A stretch of DNA of 64,000 nt. Origin: Siphonodentalium dalli (taxonomy: Eukaryota; Mollusca; Scaphopoda; Gadilida; Siphonodentaliidae). Each line of letters starts with the position of its first letter. The stretch's first letter is position 1. The notes under the pieces are model-generated. The model did not search any database. It was not told where the DNA came from and saw only the letters and a program-made list of their open reading frames with translations. The translations under genes and the position numbers were made by a program. Shown here one piece after another: positions 30,558-44,775 of this stretch. The stretch lies in NCBI GenBank assembly GCA_032622095.1, contig CP136062.1:5146001-5210000 (forward strand), written 5' to 3'.

Positions 30558-32289
30558 TACTGGACACTTTTGCAACCCTTATTACTCGAAAAGTACCAGG
30601 AGTAGCACACTAAAACTTGGTACGTATCTTGGGATCAAAGAGTTGTATGCCATCGTCGCATAACGAATATTGTCCGCGTTTTCCCCGAGGAGTTATCTCC
30701 CTTTATTTGAAAAAATGTCATTTTATTATCTCGGAAATTATAAGAAGCAGAGCATCGAAAATTAGACCGTATGCACATCTCGATATGCACTACTGCCCAC
30801 GGGCATAAAAACTTGGGTCCGCCCTTTCCCTGAAGAGTTACCGCCCATAGTTGGCAAACCTCTATTTTATTGTACTCTGTTGTCCTCCCGTATCATTCCA
30901 GATAACTGTATTTGGTTTTTGTAGTCGTGTTGACCGTTGTCAGCTTAGTCCGAGGAAGAAAATTTGACAGGGTTGGACATATATTTTTACACTGGGGTGG
31001 GGGCAATATTTTCGCAATTTTTTTTTATTATTGACATTCATCTATTTAAGTATGTAGATTCCCTGAACGAAAACAAACCCATACCGGAAAGGATTTTTGT
31101 AATCCGAGAAGAAATGCAAGAGTTACGGGCCCTCAAAGTTTGCAATTTGGTCCCATGTGCTTGTGACCCTATCTCCTCCGAAGATGTCGAACTTTGGATG
31201 TCGTCTGATATCCCAGTGCGTGCGGTCTGAAGAGAGCACGCGATGGGCCAAATTTTGCCAGTGTCGGTTCAGTGTTGTGGGTCAGGGGAGGGGTGGTCCG
31301 GGGTACCAATTTTGTATTCTTCTCCGAATCGGATGAAACTTGGAATATAACATCCATACCGCCAACCGATCTAGAAACTGAAAGAATTTCGAAAATCCAT
31401 TGAAAAATGTCAGAGTTGTGGGCCTTCAAACAATGCAAATTTGGCCCCATATGCTTGTGATCACATCTCCTCCGAAGATGTCAAACTTTGGATGTCAACT
31501 GATACGCCAATGCGTGCGGTCTGAAGAGAGCACGCGATGAGCCAAATTTTGCCAGTGTCGGTTCAGTGTTGTGGGTCAGGGGAGGGGTGGTCCGGGGTAC
31601 CAAAATTTATTTCGTCTCCGAATCATATGAAACTTGATATATAACATATACCATACACGTTGATCATAAAACTGAAAACAGATTGTAAATCCGTTAAAAA
31701 ATGGCGGAGATTTGGGCCCTCAAACTTTGAATGTGGGCCCGTATTCTTTCCAATAAACAAAATGTTATTCGTCTCTGAATCAGACAAAATTTATAACAAA
31801 TAATCAATGTAAGTAGCTGATCACAATACTCAAAACAATTTTTAAATCCATTGGAAAATAACGGAGTTACGGGCTCTCAAAATTCGCATTTTGGGCCGGG
31901 TTTGACTATTTCCCAATCCCGTCACCCAATTTCGAGGCAGGGGTGGGGTCACTCCCAAACACTTGAGATCAACCCACACATGTTAAGGGAAAGATATAAT
32001 CATCCTAATTCATATTTTCCGTCCCTTAACTGCGATTTATTGAGCTCATGATTTGCCCTATTATTATACTTCCATGGTGTAACCAAGGAAGTATATTGTT
32101 TTTCTACTGCGGCCGTTTTCTGTTTAATTGGAAATACTCAGAAACTAATGGGAGGAGGACCGCGAAATCTCTAGCGAATGTAGGCATCTAAGGTCTACTA
32201 AAAATAATGCTATCCGGATGTTGGTCCAATATATTTTGACAGAGTTATGGCCCTTTTTCGATTATTTTTCATTATTATTATTATTATTA
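30558..32289. repeat. satellite A, unit U7 (1732 bp)
   Basis: Last complete unit of the homogeneous block before linker L2. Confidence 0.92.
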
Positions 32290-32885
32290 TACTGGACACT
32301 TTTGCAACCCTTATTACTCGAAAAGTACCAGGAGTAGCACACTAAAACTTGGTACGTATCTTGGGATCAAAGAGTTGTATGCCATCGTCGCATAACGAAT
32401 ATTGTCCGCGTTTTCCCCGAGGAGTTATCTCCCTTTATTTGAAAAAATGTCATTTTATTATCTCGGAAATTATAAGAAGCAGAGCATCGAAAATTAGACC
32501 GTATGCACATCTCGATATGCACTACTGCCCACGGGCATAAAAACTTGGGTCCGCCCTTTCCCTGAAGAGTTACCGCCCATAGTTGGCAAACCTCTATTTT
32601 ATTGTACTCTGTTGTCCTCCCGTATCATTCCAGATAACTGTATTTGGTTTTTGTAGTCGTGTTGACCGTTGTCAGCTTAGTCCGAGGAAGAAAATTTGAC
32701 AGGGTTGGACATATATTTTTACACTGGGGTGGGGGCAATATTTTCGCAATTTTTTTTTATTATTGACATTCATCTATTTAAGTATGTAGATTCCCTGAAC
32801 GAAAACAAACCCATACCGGAAAGGATTTTTGTAATCCGAGAAGAAATGCAAGAGTTACGGGCCCTCAAAGTTTGCAAGTGTCGGT
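32290..32885. repeat. satellite A, partial unit U8 joined to linker L2
   Basis: Truncated at the same GTGTCGGTCC junction as U2 and U11, here continuing AGTATTGTGGGTC. Confidence 0.85.
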
Positions 32886-33974
32886 CCAGTATTGTGGGTC
32901 AGGGGAGGGGTGGTCTGCGGTACCAATTTTTAATTCTTCTCAGAATCATATGAAATTTGGGATATAACAGAAATATGTCTATCCAAATGTAATTCGCGAA
33001 CTATGAACGAATGTTGTACAAGCTCACATCTCATTCCCCAAACTATCCGTTACTTATTCATAAAAGTCATATTATGCTACACGCGAAACGGAGATAACTT
33101 TTGGGGAATCCAGAGTCCAAAACGGATCGAAATCGCCCTGTTCCAGAAAAGTCGTTCATTTTGTTTTCACTTTTTGAAAAAGGCTCCAATATTTCAACCA
33201 AAACTTTTGGACTTAGAACATTATTTTTTTCTCAGTCAAGTGAAAAGAGCTCTTCAAAATAATTCCGCTTATATATATAATATATATTATCTATATATAC
33301 GCCAAAAATTTGTCACTCCCCTCTCTCCTTCCTCCGGCTACCCCATCCTCCGTGGGATGGAACCTACCTCCGATTCGAATACACCCGTCATGCCGCGGGC
33401 CAGTCTCATTCCTCTACCAGAGAACTGATAGAACGCCCGTCGAATACCAACAATCATTTCCAGAGTGCTATATTGGTATGAGTTCATATCGGAGCCGTTA
33501 TAAAGCAAATAACTTGGATTTTAATATAAACCCACCTATTCGTAAATTGTGTAGCCCATGGTGTGTGGTAAATTATCATTTTATCGTGTATAGTGTGTCA
33601 TGAGCTATCTGCGTGCGTGCATTTCACTTTTGTATTTTCTTTCGCATCTTCAACGCACTGCATATCATATACAACCAAACAAAATACAAACATTACATTA
33701 ATTTGATCACACAAGACTTCGTTATATGGTGTATATTTCTACTAACGTAATGACGACGTATAGCCAATTATTCCATTTGCGATAACAACGATAAACACAT
33801 AGAAACATGCAAACATCATCAGTTTCGTAAGATCAATTTGTATATTGTTTATATTCTAGTTATTTATCGAATATAAAAAGCATCTTTACATTATCTTTAG
33901 TTTGGTATTATTCGTATTTGATGATTAAAATACACCAAAACATGTTAAAAATAAAAAATAAAAAAAGATAATTT

Positions 33975-34053
33975 GACGGGATTCGAACTCACGTCGCAAT
34001 AAAACACAAACTGAATGTTTGACGCTCTCTCCACTCGGCTACGCAGCGCGCTG
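33975..34053 (-). repeat. tRNA-like sequence, L2 copy a
   Basis: Its A box TAGCCGAGTGG is the closest to consensus in the window. The B box is GTTCGAATCC. Confidence 0.65.
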
Positions 34054-34245
34054 TTAATTTATAAGAAAATATATTAGTATTAAATATGTAGGCATATAAC
34101 TGTGTATATTTAAACTTTATATCCAAACTGATTGAAATCGAATATAAAAAGCATCTTTACATTATCTTTAGTTTGGTATTATTCGTATTTGATGATTAAA
34201 ATACACCAAAACATGTTAAAAATAAAAAATAAAAAAAGATAATTT

Positions 34246-34324
34246 GACGGGATTCGAACTCACGTCGCAATAAAAACACAAACTGAAGGTTTGACGCTCT
34301 GACCACTCAGCTACGCACTGCGCT
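34246..34324 (-). repeat. tRNA-like sequence, L2 copy b
   Basis: Second unit, 271 bp after copy a, with A box TAGCTGAGTGG on the minus strand and one extra A in the central A-run. Confidence 0.65.
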
Positions 34325-35542
34325 ATTAATTTATAAGAAAATATATTAGTATTAAATATATAGGCATATAACTGTGTATATTTAAACTTTATATCCAAAC
34401 TGATTGAAATGCGTGACTATATATATATATACCCCTTTCCGCTATACGGGGAACAGGAAAATGCACCTATTCTTCCCACCAAATCCAAAAGGGCTAATTA
34501 AAGAGCAAGGTAATGCCGTAGCAGGTACATTTGGATATTCTATTCACGCCCCCCCCCCAAATCTTGACCGCTATACTTCAAATTCAAACATCGAGAATTT
34601 TTTTGTTGACGAGTACATCTGATAGCTAGTGTTCACGCGCATCTAGAGCGCAATTTTCTAATTTTCAGATGGAACGGAACGGTTTACTCGTGACAACGCT
34701 ATATATCATAAATATGTATACTTCTGTAGTCTATCACTAGCCGATTTTTAGCCCCAAATCCAAACGGGCCGATGTAGGAGCGAGTTTAATGCGGTGGTAC
34801 ATAAGCCGGTATACTGTAGGTATGACTCTAAAATTTGACCTCTCTAATATAAACGCAACCTGCTCAAGGGAGTGTTTGTGTCGGGTGGGTTCAGATTTGG
34901 AAAATTCCACCGAAGATCAAATGGGCAAAATTACTCCGAAAATCATATATTGAGATAAAAACTTTTCGATGAGTGGATGTGATAAGTAGTATATAAACGC
35001 AAGATTAGTACACTTTTTAATGATTTATATTGAACGGTTTAACCCTGGTAGAGTATAACGTTGTGACGGGTGATATATATTACTCAAATTCAAACCCTCT
35101 CTTCATGACGCAAATTCAAACGGACTTAGCAAGAAGCAAGGCAAATGCATGAATATGCTCACCGATATACTATATAGGTATGTCCGCTCTACTGTAAAAG
35201 TAACCTATTGTCACGATTTGACCTGTCCAAAACACTCCCCGGACAAAAGTTTTCCTAGGTATAAAATTTCGTCGAAATCCGATCGTTTTACTCGATTTTA
35301 CCTTGAACTTACCATTTCGAATGTCAATGTCAGGTCGGGGTCACGACTTGACCCGCCCAAAAGACTCCCCGGACAAAAGTACCCCTAGGTATCAAATTTC
35401 GTGGAAATCCGCATGTTTTACCCGATTTGACCTTCGATTGACCATTTTGAAGACCAAGGTCAGGTCGGGATGGGATGGGATGGAATACCATGGAAGTATA
35501 TCTGATTCCATGGAATCTGACCTCTAGTTATTATTATTATTA

Positions 35543-37478
35543 TACTGGACACTTTTGCAACCCTTATTACTCGAAAAGTACCAGGAGTAGCACACTAAAT
35601 ATTGGTACGTATTTTGGGGTCAAAGAGTTGTATGCCATCGTCGCATAAAGAATATTGTCCGCGTTTTCTCCGAGGAGTTATCTCCCTTTATCTGAAAAAA
35701 TGTCATTTTATTATCTCGGAAATTATAAGAAGCAGAGCATCGAAAATTAGACCGTATGCACATCTCGATATGCACTACTGCCCACGGGCATAAAAACTTG
35801 GGTCCGCCCTTTCCCTGAAGAGTTACCGCCCATAGTTGGCAAACCTCTATTTTATTGTACTCTGTTGTCCTCCCGTATCATTCCAGATAACTGTATTTGG
35901 TTTTTGTAGTCGTGTTGACCGTTGTCAGCTTAGTCCGAGGAAGAAAATTTGACAGGGTTGGACATATATTTTTACACTGGGGTGGGGGCAATATTTTCGC
36001 AATTTTTTTTTATTATTGACATTCATCTATTTAAGTATGTAGATTCCCTGAACGACAACAAACCCATACCGGAAAGGATTTTTGTAATCCGAGAAGAAAT
36101 GCAAGAGTTACGGGCCCTCAAAGTTTGCAAGTGTCGGTCCCATGTGCTTGTGACCCTATCTCCTCCGAAGATGTCGAACTTTGGATGTCGTCTGATATCC
36201 CAGTGCGTGCGGGCTGAAGAGAGCACGTGATGTGCCAAATTTTGCCAGTGTCGGTTCAGTGTTGTGGATCAGGGGAGGGGCGGTCCGGGGTACCAATTTT
36301 TTATTCTTCTCCGAATCAGATGAAACTTGGAGTGTAACATCTACACCGCCAACCGATCTAGAAACTGAAACAATTTCGAAAATCCATTGAAAAATGACGG
36401 AGTTGCGGTCCTTCAAACTATGCAAATTTGGGCCCATGTGCCTGTGACCTCATCTCCTCCGAAGATCTCGAACTTAGGATGTTATCTGATATCGCAGTGC
36501 GCGCGGTCTGAAGAGAGCACGCGATGTGCCAAATTTTGCAAGTGTCGGTTCAGTGCTGTGGGTCAGGGGAGGGGTGGTCCGAGGTACCAAAATTTAGTTC
36601 GTCTCCGAATCATATGAAACTTGGTATATAACATCTACCTTACACGTTGATCATAAAACTGAAAACAGATCGTAAATCCGTTAAAAAATGGCGGAGATTT
36701 AGGCCCTCAAACTTTGAATGTGGGCCCGTATTCTTTCCAATAAACAAAATGTTATTCGTCTCTGAATCAGACAAAATTTATAACAAATAATCAATGTAAC
36801 TAGCTGATCACAATACTCAAAACAATTTTAAAATCCATCGGAAAATAACGGAGTTACGGGCTCTCAAAATTCGCATTTTGGGCCGGGTTTGACTATTTCC
36901 CAATCCCGTCACCCAATTTCGAGGCAGGGGTGGGGTCACTTCCAAACACTTGAGATCAACCCACACATGTTAAGGGAAAGAGATAATCATCCTACTTCAT
37001 ATTTTACGTCCCTTAACTGCGATTTATTGAGCTCATGATTTGCCCTATTATTATACTTCCATGGTGTAACCAAGGAAGTATATTGTTTTTCTACTGCGGC
37101 CGTTTTCTGTTTAATTGAAAATACTCAGAAACTAATGGGAGGAGGACCGCGAAATCTCTAGCGAATATAGGCATCTAAGGTCTACTAAAAATAATGGTAT
37201 CCAGATGTTGGTCCAATATCTTTTGACAGAGTTATGGCCCTTTTTCGATTATTTTTCATTATTATTATTATTATTATACTTCCATGGTGTAACCAAGGAA
37301 GTATATTGTTTTTCTACTGCGGCCGTTTTCTGTTTAATTGGAAATACTCAGAAACTAATGGGAGGAGGACCGCGAAATCTCTAGCGAATGTAGGCATCTA
37401 AGGTCTACTAAAAATAATGCTATCCGGATGTTGGTCCAATATATTTTGACAGAGTTATGGCCCTTTTTCGATTATTTT

Positions 37479-37511
<33 letters not shown>
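35543..37511. repeat. satellite A, unit U9 (1969 bp, most diverged A unit)
   Basis: Carries many private changes (for example AAAGAATATTG early and GGGCTGAAGAG in a subrepeat) and two tandem hairpin blocks starting at 37052 and 37275. Confidence 0.9.
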
Positions 37512-37513
<2 letters not shown>

Positions 37514-39225
37514 CTGGACACTTTTGCAACCCTTATTACTCGAAAAGTACCAGGAGTAGCACACTAAAACTTGGTACGTATCTTGGGATCAAAGAGTTGT
37601 ATGCCATCGTCGCATAACGAATATTGTCCGCGTTTTCCCCGAGGAGTTATCTCCCTTTATTTGAAAAAATGTCATTTTATTATCTCGGAAATTATAAGAA
37701 GCAGAGCATCGAAAATTAGACCGTATGCACATCTCGATATGCACTACTGCCCACGGGCATAAAAACTTGGGTCCGCCCTTTCCCTGAAGAGTTACCGCCC
37801 ATAGTTGGCAAACCTCTATTTTATTGTACTCTGTTGTCCTCCCGTATCATTCCAGATAACTGTATTTGGTTTTTGTAGTCGTGTTGACCGTTGTCAGCTT
37901 AGTCCGAGGAAGAAAATTTGACAGGGTTGGACATATATTTTTACACTGGGGTGGGGGCAATATTTTCGCAATTTTTTTTTATTATTGACATTCATCTATT
38001 TAAGTATGTAGATTCCCTGAACGAAAACAAACCCATACCGGAAAGGATTTTTGTAATCCGAGAAGAAATGCAAGAGTTACGGGCCCTCAAAGTTTGCAAG
38101 TGTCGGTCCCATGTGCTTGTGACCCTATCTCCTCCGAAGATGTCGAACTTTGGATGTCGTCTGATATCCCAGTGCGTGCGGTCTGAAGAGAGCACGCGAT
38201 GGGCCAAATTTTGCCAGTGTCGGTTCAGTGTTGTGGGTCAGGGGAGGGGTGGTCCGGGGTACCAATTTTGTATTCTTCTCCGAATCGGATGAAACTTGGA
38301 ATATAACATCCATACCGCCAACCGATCTAGAAACTGAAAGAATTTCGAAAATCCATTGAAAAATGTCAGAGTTGTGGGCCTTCAAACAATGCAAATTTGG
38401 CCCCATATGCTTGTGATCACATCTCCTCCGAAGATGTCAAACTTTGGATGTCAACTGATACGCCAATGCGTGCGGTCTGAAGAGAGCACGCGATGAGCCA
38501 AATTTTGCCAGTGTCGGTTCAGTGTTGTGGGTCAGGGGAGGGGTGGTCCGGGGTACCAAAATTTATTTCGTCTCCGAATCATATGAAACTTGATATATAA
38601 CATATACCATACACGTTGATCATAAAACTGAAAACAGATTGTAAATCCGTTAAAAAATGGCGGAGATTTGGGCCCTCAAACTTTGAATGTGGGCCCGTAT
38701 TCTTTCCAATAAACAAAATGTTATTCGTCTCTGAATCAGACAAAATTTATAACAAATAATCAATGTAAGTAGCTGATCACAATACTCAAAACAATTTTTA
38801 AATCCATTGGAAAATAACGGAGTTACGGGCTCTCAAAATTCGCATTTTTGGGCCGGGTTTGACTATTTCCCAATCCCGTCACCCAATTTCGAGGCAGGGG
38901 TGGGGTCACTCCCAAACACTTGAGATCAACCCACACATGTTAAGGGAAAGATATAATCATCCTAATTCATATTTTCCGTCCCTTAACTGCGATTTATTGA
39001 GCTCATGATTTGCCCTATTATTATACTTCCATGGTGTAACCAAGGAAGTATATTGTTTTTCTACTGCGGCCGTTTTCTGTTTAATTGGAAATACTCAGAA
39101 ACTAATGGGAGGAGGACCGCGAAATCTCTAGCGAATGTAGGCATCTAAGGTCTACTAAAAATAATGCTATCCGGATGTTGGTCCAATATATTTTGACAGA
39201 GTTATGGCCCTTTTTCGATTATTTT

Positions 39226-39258
<33 letters not shown>
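37512..39258. repeat. satellite A, unit U10 (1747 bp)
   Basis: Returns to the common A sequence, with the GTTTGCAAGTGTCGGTCCC form and a longer (ATT)n. Confidence 0.9.
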
Positions 39259-39260
<2 letters not shown>

Positions 39261-39855
39261 CTGGACACTTTTGCAACCCTTATTACTCGAAAAGTACCAG
39301 GAGTAGCACACTAAAACTTGGTACGTATCTTGGGATCAAAGAGTTGTATGCCATCGTCGCATAACGAATATTGTCCGCGTTTTCCCCGAGGAGTTATCTC
39401 CCTTTATTTGAAAAAATGTCATTTTATTATCTCGGAAATTATAAGAAGCAGAGCATCGAAAATTAGACCGTATGCACATCTCGATATGCACTACTGCCCA
39501 CGGGCATAAAAACTTGGGTCCGCCCTTTCCCTGAAGAGTTACCGCCCATAGTTGGCAAACCTCTATTTTATTGTACTCTGTTGTCCTCCCGTATCATTCC
39601 AGATAACTGTATTTGGTTTTTGTAGTCGTGTTGACCGTTGTCAGCTTAGTCCGAGGAAGAAAATTTGACAGGGTTGGACATATATTTTTACACTGGGGTG
39701 GGGGCAATATTTTCGCAATTTTTTTTTATTATTGACATTCATCTATTTAAGTATGTAGATTCCCTGAACGAAAACAAACCCATACCGGAAAGGATTTTTG
39801 TAATCCGAGAAGAAATGCAAGAGTTACGGGCCCTCAAAGTTTGCAAGTGTCGGTC
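39259..39855. repeat. satellite A, partial unit U11 joined to linker L3
   Basis: Same truncation as U2 and U8, continuing AGTAGTGTGGGTC as in L1. Confidence 0.85.
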
Positions 39856-40710
39856 CAGTAGTGTGGGTCAGGGGAGGGGTGGTCTGCGGTACCAATTTTT
39901 AATTCTTCTCCGAATCATATGAAATTTGGGATATAACAGAAATATGTCTATCCAAATGTAATTCGCGAACTATGAACGAATGTTGTACAAGCTCACATCT
40001 CATTCCCCAAACTATCCGTTACTTATTCATAAAAGTCATATTATGCTACACGCGAAACGGAGATAACTTTTGGGGAATCCAGAGTCCAAAACGGATCGAA
40101 ATCGCCCTGTTCCAGAAAAGTCGTTCATTTTGTTTTCACTTTTTGAAAAAGGCTCCAATATTTCAACCAAAACTTTTGGACTTAGAACATTATTTTTTTC
40201 TCAGTCAAGTGAAAAGAGCTCTTCAAAATAATTCCGCTTATATATATAATATATATTATCTATATATACGCCAAAAATTTGTCACTCCCCTCTCTCCTTC
40301 CTCCGGCTACCCCATCCCCCGTGGGATGGAACCTACCTCCGATTCGAATACACCCGTCTTGCCGCGGACCAGTCTCAATCGTCTACCATAGAACTGATAG
40401 AACGCCCGTCGAATTCCAACAATCATTTCCAGAGTGGTATATTGGTATGAGTACATATCGGAGCCGTTATAAAGCAAATAACTTGGATTTTAATATAAAC
40501 CCACCTATTCGTAAATTGTGTAGCCCATGGTGTGTGGTAAATTATCATTTTATCGTGTAGAGTGTGTCATGAGCTATCTGCGTGCGTGCATTTCACTTTT
40601 GTATTTTCTTTCGCATCTTCAACGCATTGCATATCATATACAACCAAACAAAATACAAACATTACATTAATTTGGTCAAACAAGCCTTCGTTATACGGTG
40701 TATATTTCTA

Positions 40711-40944
40711 CTAACGTAATGACGACGTATAGCCAATTATTCCGTTTGCGATAACAACGATAAACACATAGAAACATGCAAACATCATCAGTTTCGTAAG
40801 ATCAATTTGTATATTGTTATAAACCGTAGTATACTGCTGATAGACATTCAATTCTTTCCGTGAGTATATGTCTGCCGAATTGGAAATGACTCCTTTTATA
40901 CTTTCGCAAACTAAAACACCACTGATAGTTTCGTACTCCGTCAT
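40711..40944 (-). CDS. possible 77-residue membrane peptide, L3 copy
   Basis: Same frame as 21182-21415 with the same translation. See that entry for the features and doubts. Confidence 0.2.
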   Translation of the reverse strand: MTEYETISGVLVCESIKGVISNSADIYSRKELNVYQQYTTVYNNIQIDLTKLMMFACFYVFIVVIANGIIGYTSSLR

Positions 40945-41265
40945 TTAAGTCTTGTCAAAAAAGCAAACGTGAAACAACCGCTCATTATTCCTACCATAAA
41001 GGAATCTACTTATAGAGAACGCTCTTTTCTGTTCGATTACGTTCAAACTATTTGTGTGTTGTTGTTAATCACTCATTATATTCTTCGGACCGAACGTTCA
41101 TTAAGCGCGCTTCATGTTATATATGCGAAAACCGACCCACGTGTTTATTGTTTTATATCCGATTCAATAACACATTTTACATTATCTTTAGTTTGGTATT
41201 ATTCGTATTTGATGATTAAAATACACCAAAACATGTTAAAAATAAAAAATACAAAAAGATAATTT

Positions 41266-41343
41266 GACGGGATTCGAACTCACGTCGCAATAAAACACAA
41301 ACTGAAGGTTTGACGCTCTCACCTCTGGGCTACGCACTGCGCT
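41266..41343 (-). repeat. tRNA-like sequence, L3 copy a
   Basis: Equivalent of the 21737 unit. Confidence 0.65.
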
Positions 41344-41536
41344 GTTAATTTATAAGAAAATATATTAGTATTAAATATATAGGCATATAACTGTGTATAT
41401 TTAAACTTTATATTCAAATTGATTGAAATCGAATATAAAAAGCATCTTTACATTATCTTTAGTTTGGTATTATTCGTATTTGATGATTAAAATACACCAA
41501 AACATGTTAAAAATAAAAAATAAAAAAAGATAATTT

Positions 41537-41614
41537 GACGGGATTCGAACTCACGTCGCAATAAAACACAAACTGAGGGTTTGACGCTCTCACCACTGGT
41601 CTACGGACTGCGCT
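41537..41614 (-). repeat. tRNA-like sequence, L3 copy b
   Basis: Equivalent of the 22008 unit. Confidence 0.65.
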
Positions 41615-42824
41615 GTTAATTTATAAGAAAATATATTAGTATTAAATATATAGGCATATAACTGTGTATATTTAAACTGTATATCCAAACTGATTGAAAT
41701 GCGTGACTATATATATATACCCCTTTCCGCTATACGGGGAACAGGAAAATGCACCTATTCTTCCCACCAAATCCAAAAGGGCTAATTAAAGAGCAAGGTA
41801 ATGTAGCAGGTACATTTGGATATTCTATTCACGCCCCCCCCCCCCCAAATCTTGACCGCTATACTTCAAATTCAAACATCGAGATAATTTTTTTTGACGA
41901 GTACATCTGATAGCTAGTGTTCACGCGCATCTAGAGCGCAATTTTCTAATTTTTAGATGGAACGGTTTACTCGTGACAACGCTATATATCATAAATATGT
42001 ATACTTCTGTAGTCTATCACTAGCCGATTTTTAGCCCCAAATCCAAACGGGCCGATGTAGGAGCGAGTTTAATGCGGTGGTACATAAGCCGGTATACTGT
42101 AGGTATGACTCTAAAATTTGACCTCTCTAATATAAACGCAACCTGCTCAAGGGAGTGTTTGTGTCGGGTGGGTTCAGATTTGGAAAATTCCACCGAAGAT
42201 CAAATGGGCAAAATTACTCCGAAAATCATATATTGAGATAAAAACTTTTCGATGAGTGGATGTGATAAGTAGTATATATACGCAAGATTAGTACACTTTT
42301 TAATAATTTATATTGAACGGTTTAACCCTGGTAGCGTATAACGTTGTGACGGGTGATATATATTACTCAAATTCAAACCCTCTCTTCATGACGCAAATTC
42401 AAACGGACTTAGCAAGAAGCAAGGCAAATGCATGAATATGCTCACCGATATACTATATAGGTATGTCCGCTCTACTGTAAAAGTAACCTATTGTCACGAT
42501 TTGACCTGTCCAAAACACTCCCCGGACAAAAGTTTTCCTAGGTATAAAATTTCGTCGAAATCCGATCGTTTTACTCGATTTGACCTTGAACTTACCATTT
42601 CGAATGTCAATGTCAGGTCGGGGTCACGACTTGACCCGCCCAAAAGACTCCCCGGACAAAAGTACCCCTAGGTATCAAATTTCGTGGAAATCCGCATGTT
42701 TTACCCGATTTGACCTTCGATTGACCATTTTGAAGGTCAGGTCGGGACGGGATGGGATGGGATGGAATACCATGGAAGTATATCTGATTCCATGGAATCT
42801 GACCTCTAGTTATTATTATTATTA

Positions 42825-44775
42825 TACTGGACACTTTTGCAACCCTTATTACTCGAAAAGTACCAGGAGTAGCACACTAAAACTTGGTACGTATCTTGGG
42901 ATCAAAGAGTTGTATGCCATCGTCGCATAACGAATATTGTCCGCGTTTTCCCCGAGGAGTTATCTCCCTTTATTTGAAAAAATGTCATTTTATTATCTCG
43001 GAAATTATAAGAAGCAGAGCATCGAAAATTAGACCGTATGCACATCTCGATATGCACTACTGCCCACGGGCATAAAAACTTGGGTCCGCCCTTTCCCTGA
43101 AGAGTTACCGCCCATAGTTGGCAAACCTCTATTTTATTGTACTCTGTTGTCCTCCCGTATCATTCCAGATAACTGTATTTGGTTTTTGTAGTCGTGTTGA
43201 CCGTTGTCAGCTTAGTCCGAGGAACAAAATTTGACAGGGTTGGACATATATTTTTACACTGGGGTGGGGGCAATATTTTCGCAATTTTTTTTTATTATTG
43301 ACATTCATCTATTTAAGTATGTAGATTCCCTGAACGAAAACAAACCCATACCGGAAAGGATTTTTGTAATCCGAGAAGAAATGCAAGAGTTACGGGCCCT
43401 CAAAGTTTGCAAGTGTCGGTCCCATGTGCTTGTGACCCTATCTCCTCCGAAGATGTCGAACTTTGGATGTCGTCTGATATCCCAGTGCGTGCGGTCTGAA
43501 GAGAGCACGCGATGGGCCAAATTTTGCCAGTGTCGGTTCAGTGTTGTGGGTCAGGGGAGGGGTGGTCCGGGGTACCAATTTTGTATTCTTCTCCGAATCG
43601 GATGAAACTTGGAATATAACATCCATACCGCCAACCGATCTAGAAACTGAAAGAATTTCGAAAATCCATTGAAAAATGTCAGAGTTGTGGGCCTTCAAAC
43701 AATGCAAATTTGGCCCCATATGCTTGTGATCACATCTCCTCCGAAGATGTCAAACTTTGGATGTCAACTGATACGCCAATGCGTGCGGTCTGAAGAGAGC
43801 ACGCGATGAGCCAAATTTTGCCAGTGTCGGTTCAGTGTTGTGGGTCAGGGGAGGGGTGGTCCGGGGTACCAAAATTTATTTCGTCTCCGAATCATATGAA
43901 ACTTGATATATAACATATACCATACACGTTGATCATAAAACTGAAAACAGATTGTAAATCCGTTAAAAAATGGCGGAGATTTGGGCCCTCAAACTTTGAA
44001 TGTGGGCCCGTATTCTTTCCAATAAACAAAATGTTATTCGTCTCTGAATCAGACAAAAATTATAACAAATAATCAATGTAAGTAGCTGATCACAATACTC
44101 AAAACAATTTTTAAATCCATTGGAAAATAACGGAGTTACGGGCTCTCAAAATTCGCATTTTGGGCCGGGTTTGACTATTTCCCAATCCCGTCACCCAATT
44201 TCGAGGCAGGGGTGGGGTCACTCCCAAACACTTGAGATCAACCCACACATGTTAAGGGAAAGATATAATCATCCTAATTCATATTTTCCGTCCCTTAACT
44301 GCGATTTATTGAGCTCATGATTTGCCCTATTATTATACTTCCATGGTGTAACCAAGGAAGTATATTGTTTTTCTACTGCGGCCGTTTTCTGTTTAATTGG
44401 AAATACTCAGAAACTAATGGGAGGAGGACCGCGAAATCTCTAGCGAATGTAGGCATCTAAGGTCTACTAAAAATAATGCTATCCGGATGTTGGTCCAATA
44501 TATTTTGACAGAGTTATGGCCCTTTTTCGATTATTTTTCATTATTATTATTATACTTCCATGGTGTAACCAAGGAAGTATATTGTTTTTCTACTGCGGCC
44601 GTTTTCTGTTTAATTGGAAATACTCAGAAACTAATGGGAGGAGGACCGCGAAATCTCTAGCGAATGTAGGCATCTAAGGTCTACTAAAAATAATGCTATC
44701 CGGATGTTGGTCCAATATATTTTGACAGAGTTATGGCCCTTTTTCGATTATTTTTCATTATTATTATTATTATTA
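42825..44775. repeat. satellite A, unit U12 (1951 bp)
   Basis: The last A-type unit, with two hairpin blocks starting at 44334 and 44551. Subfamily B follows directly. Confidence 0.9.

Larger units (their letters stand above)
32886..35542. repeat. linker L2 (2.66 kb, deleted version)
   Basis: Colinear with L1 and L3 but with scattered substitutions, a deletion of several hundred bp near 33847-33860, and no SINE. It retains two tRNA-like units, the C-tract and the 130-bp tandem repeat. It is the most diverged linker. Confidence 0.85.
39856..42824. repeat. linker L3 (2.97 kb, no SINE)
   Basis: Nearly identical to L1 minus the SINE and one target-site copy. The few differences include the C-tract length near 41834. 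It holds tRNA-like units and the 130-bp tandem repeat. Confidence 0.88.

Noticed and set aside
21737..41614. Six functional tRNA genes
   Set aside because: A and B boxes are present but anticodon stems do not pair well, and each carries a long conserved non-tRNA tail in tandem.
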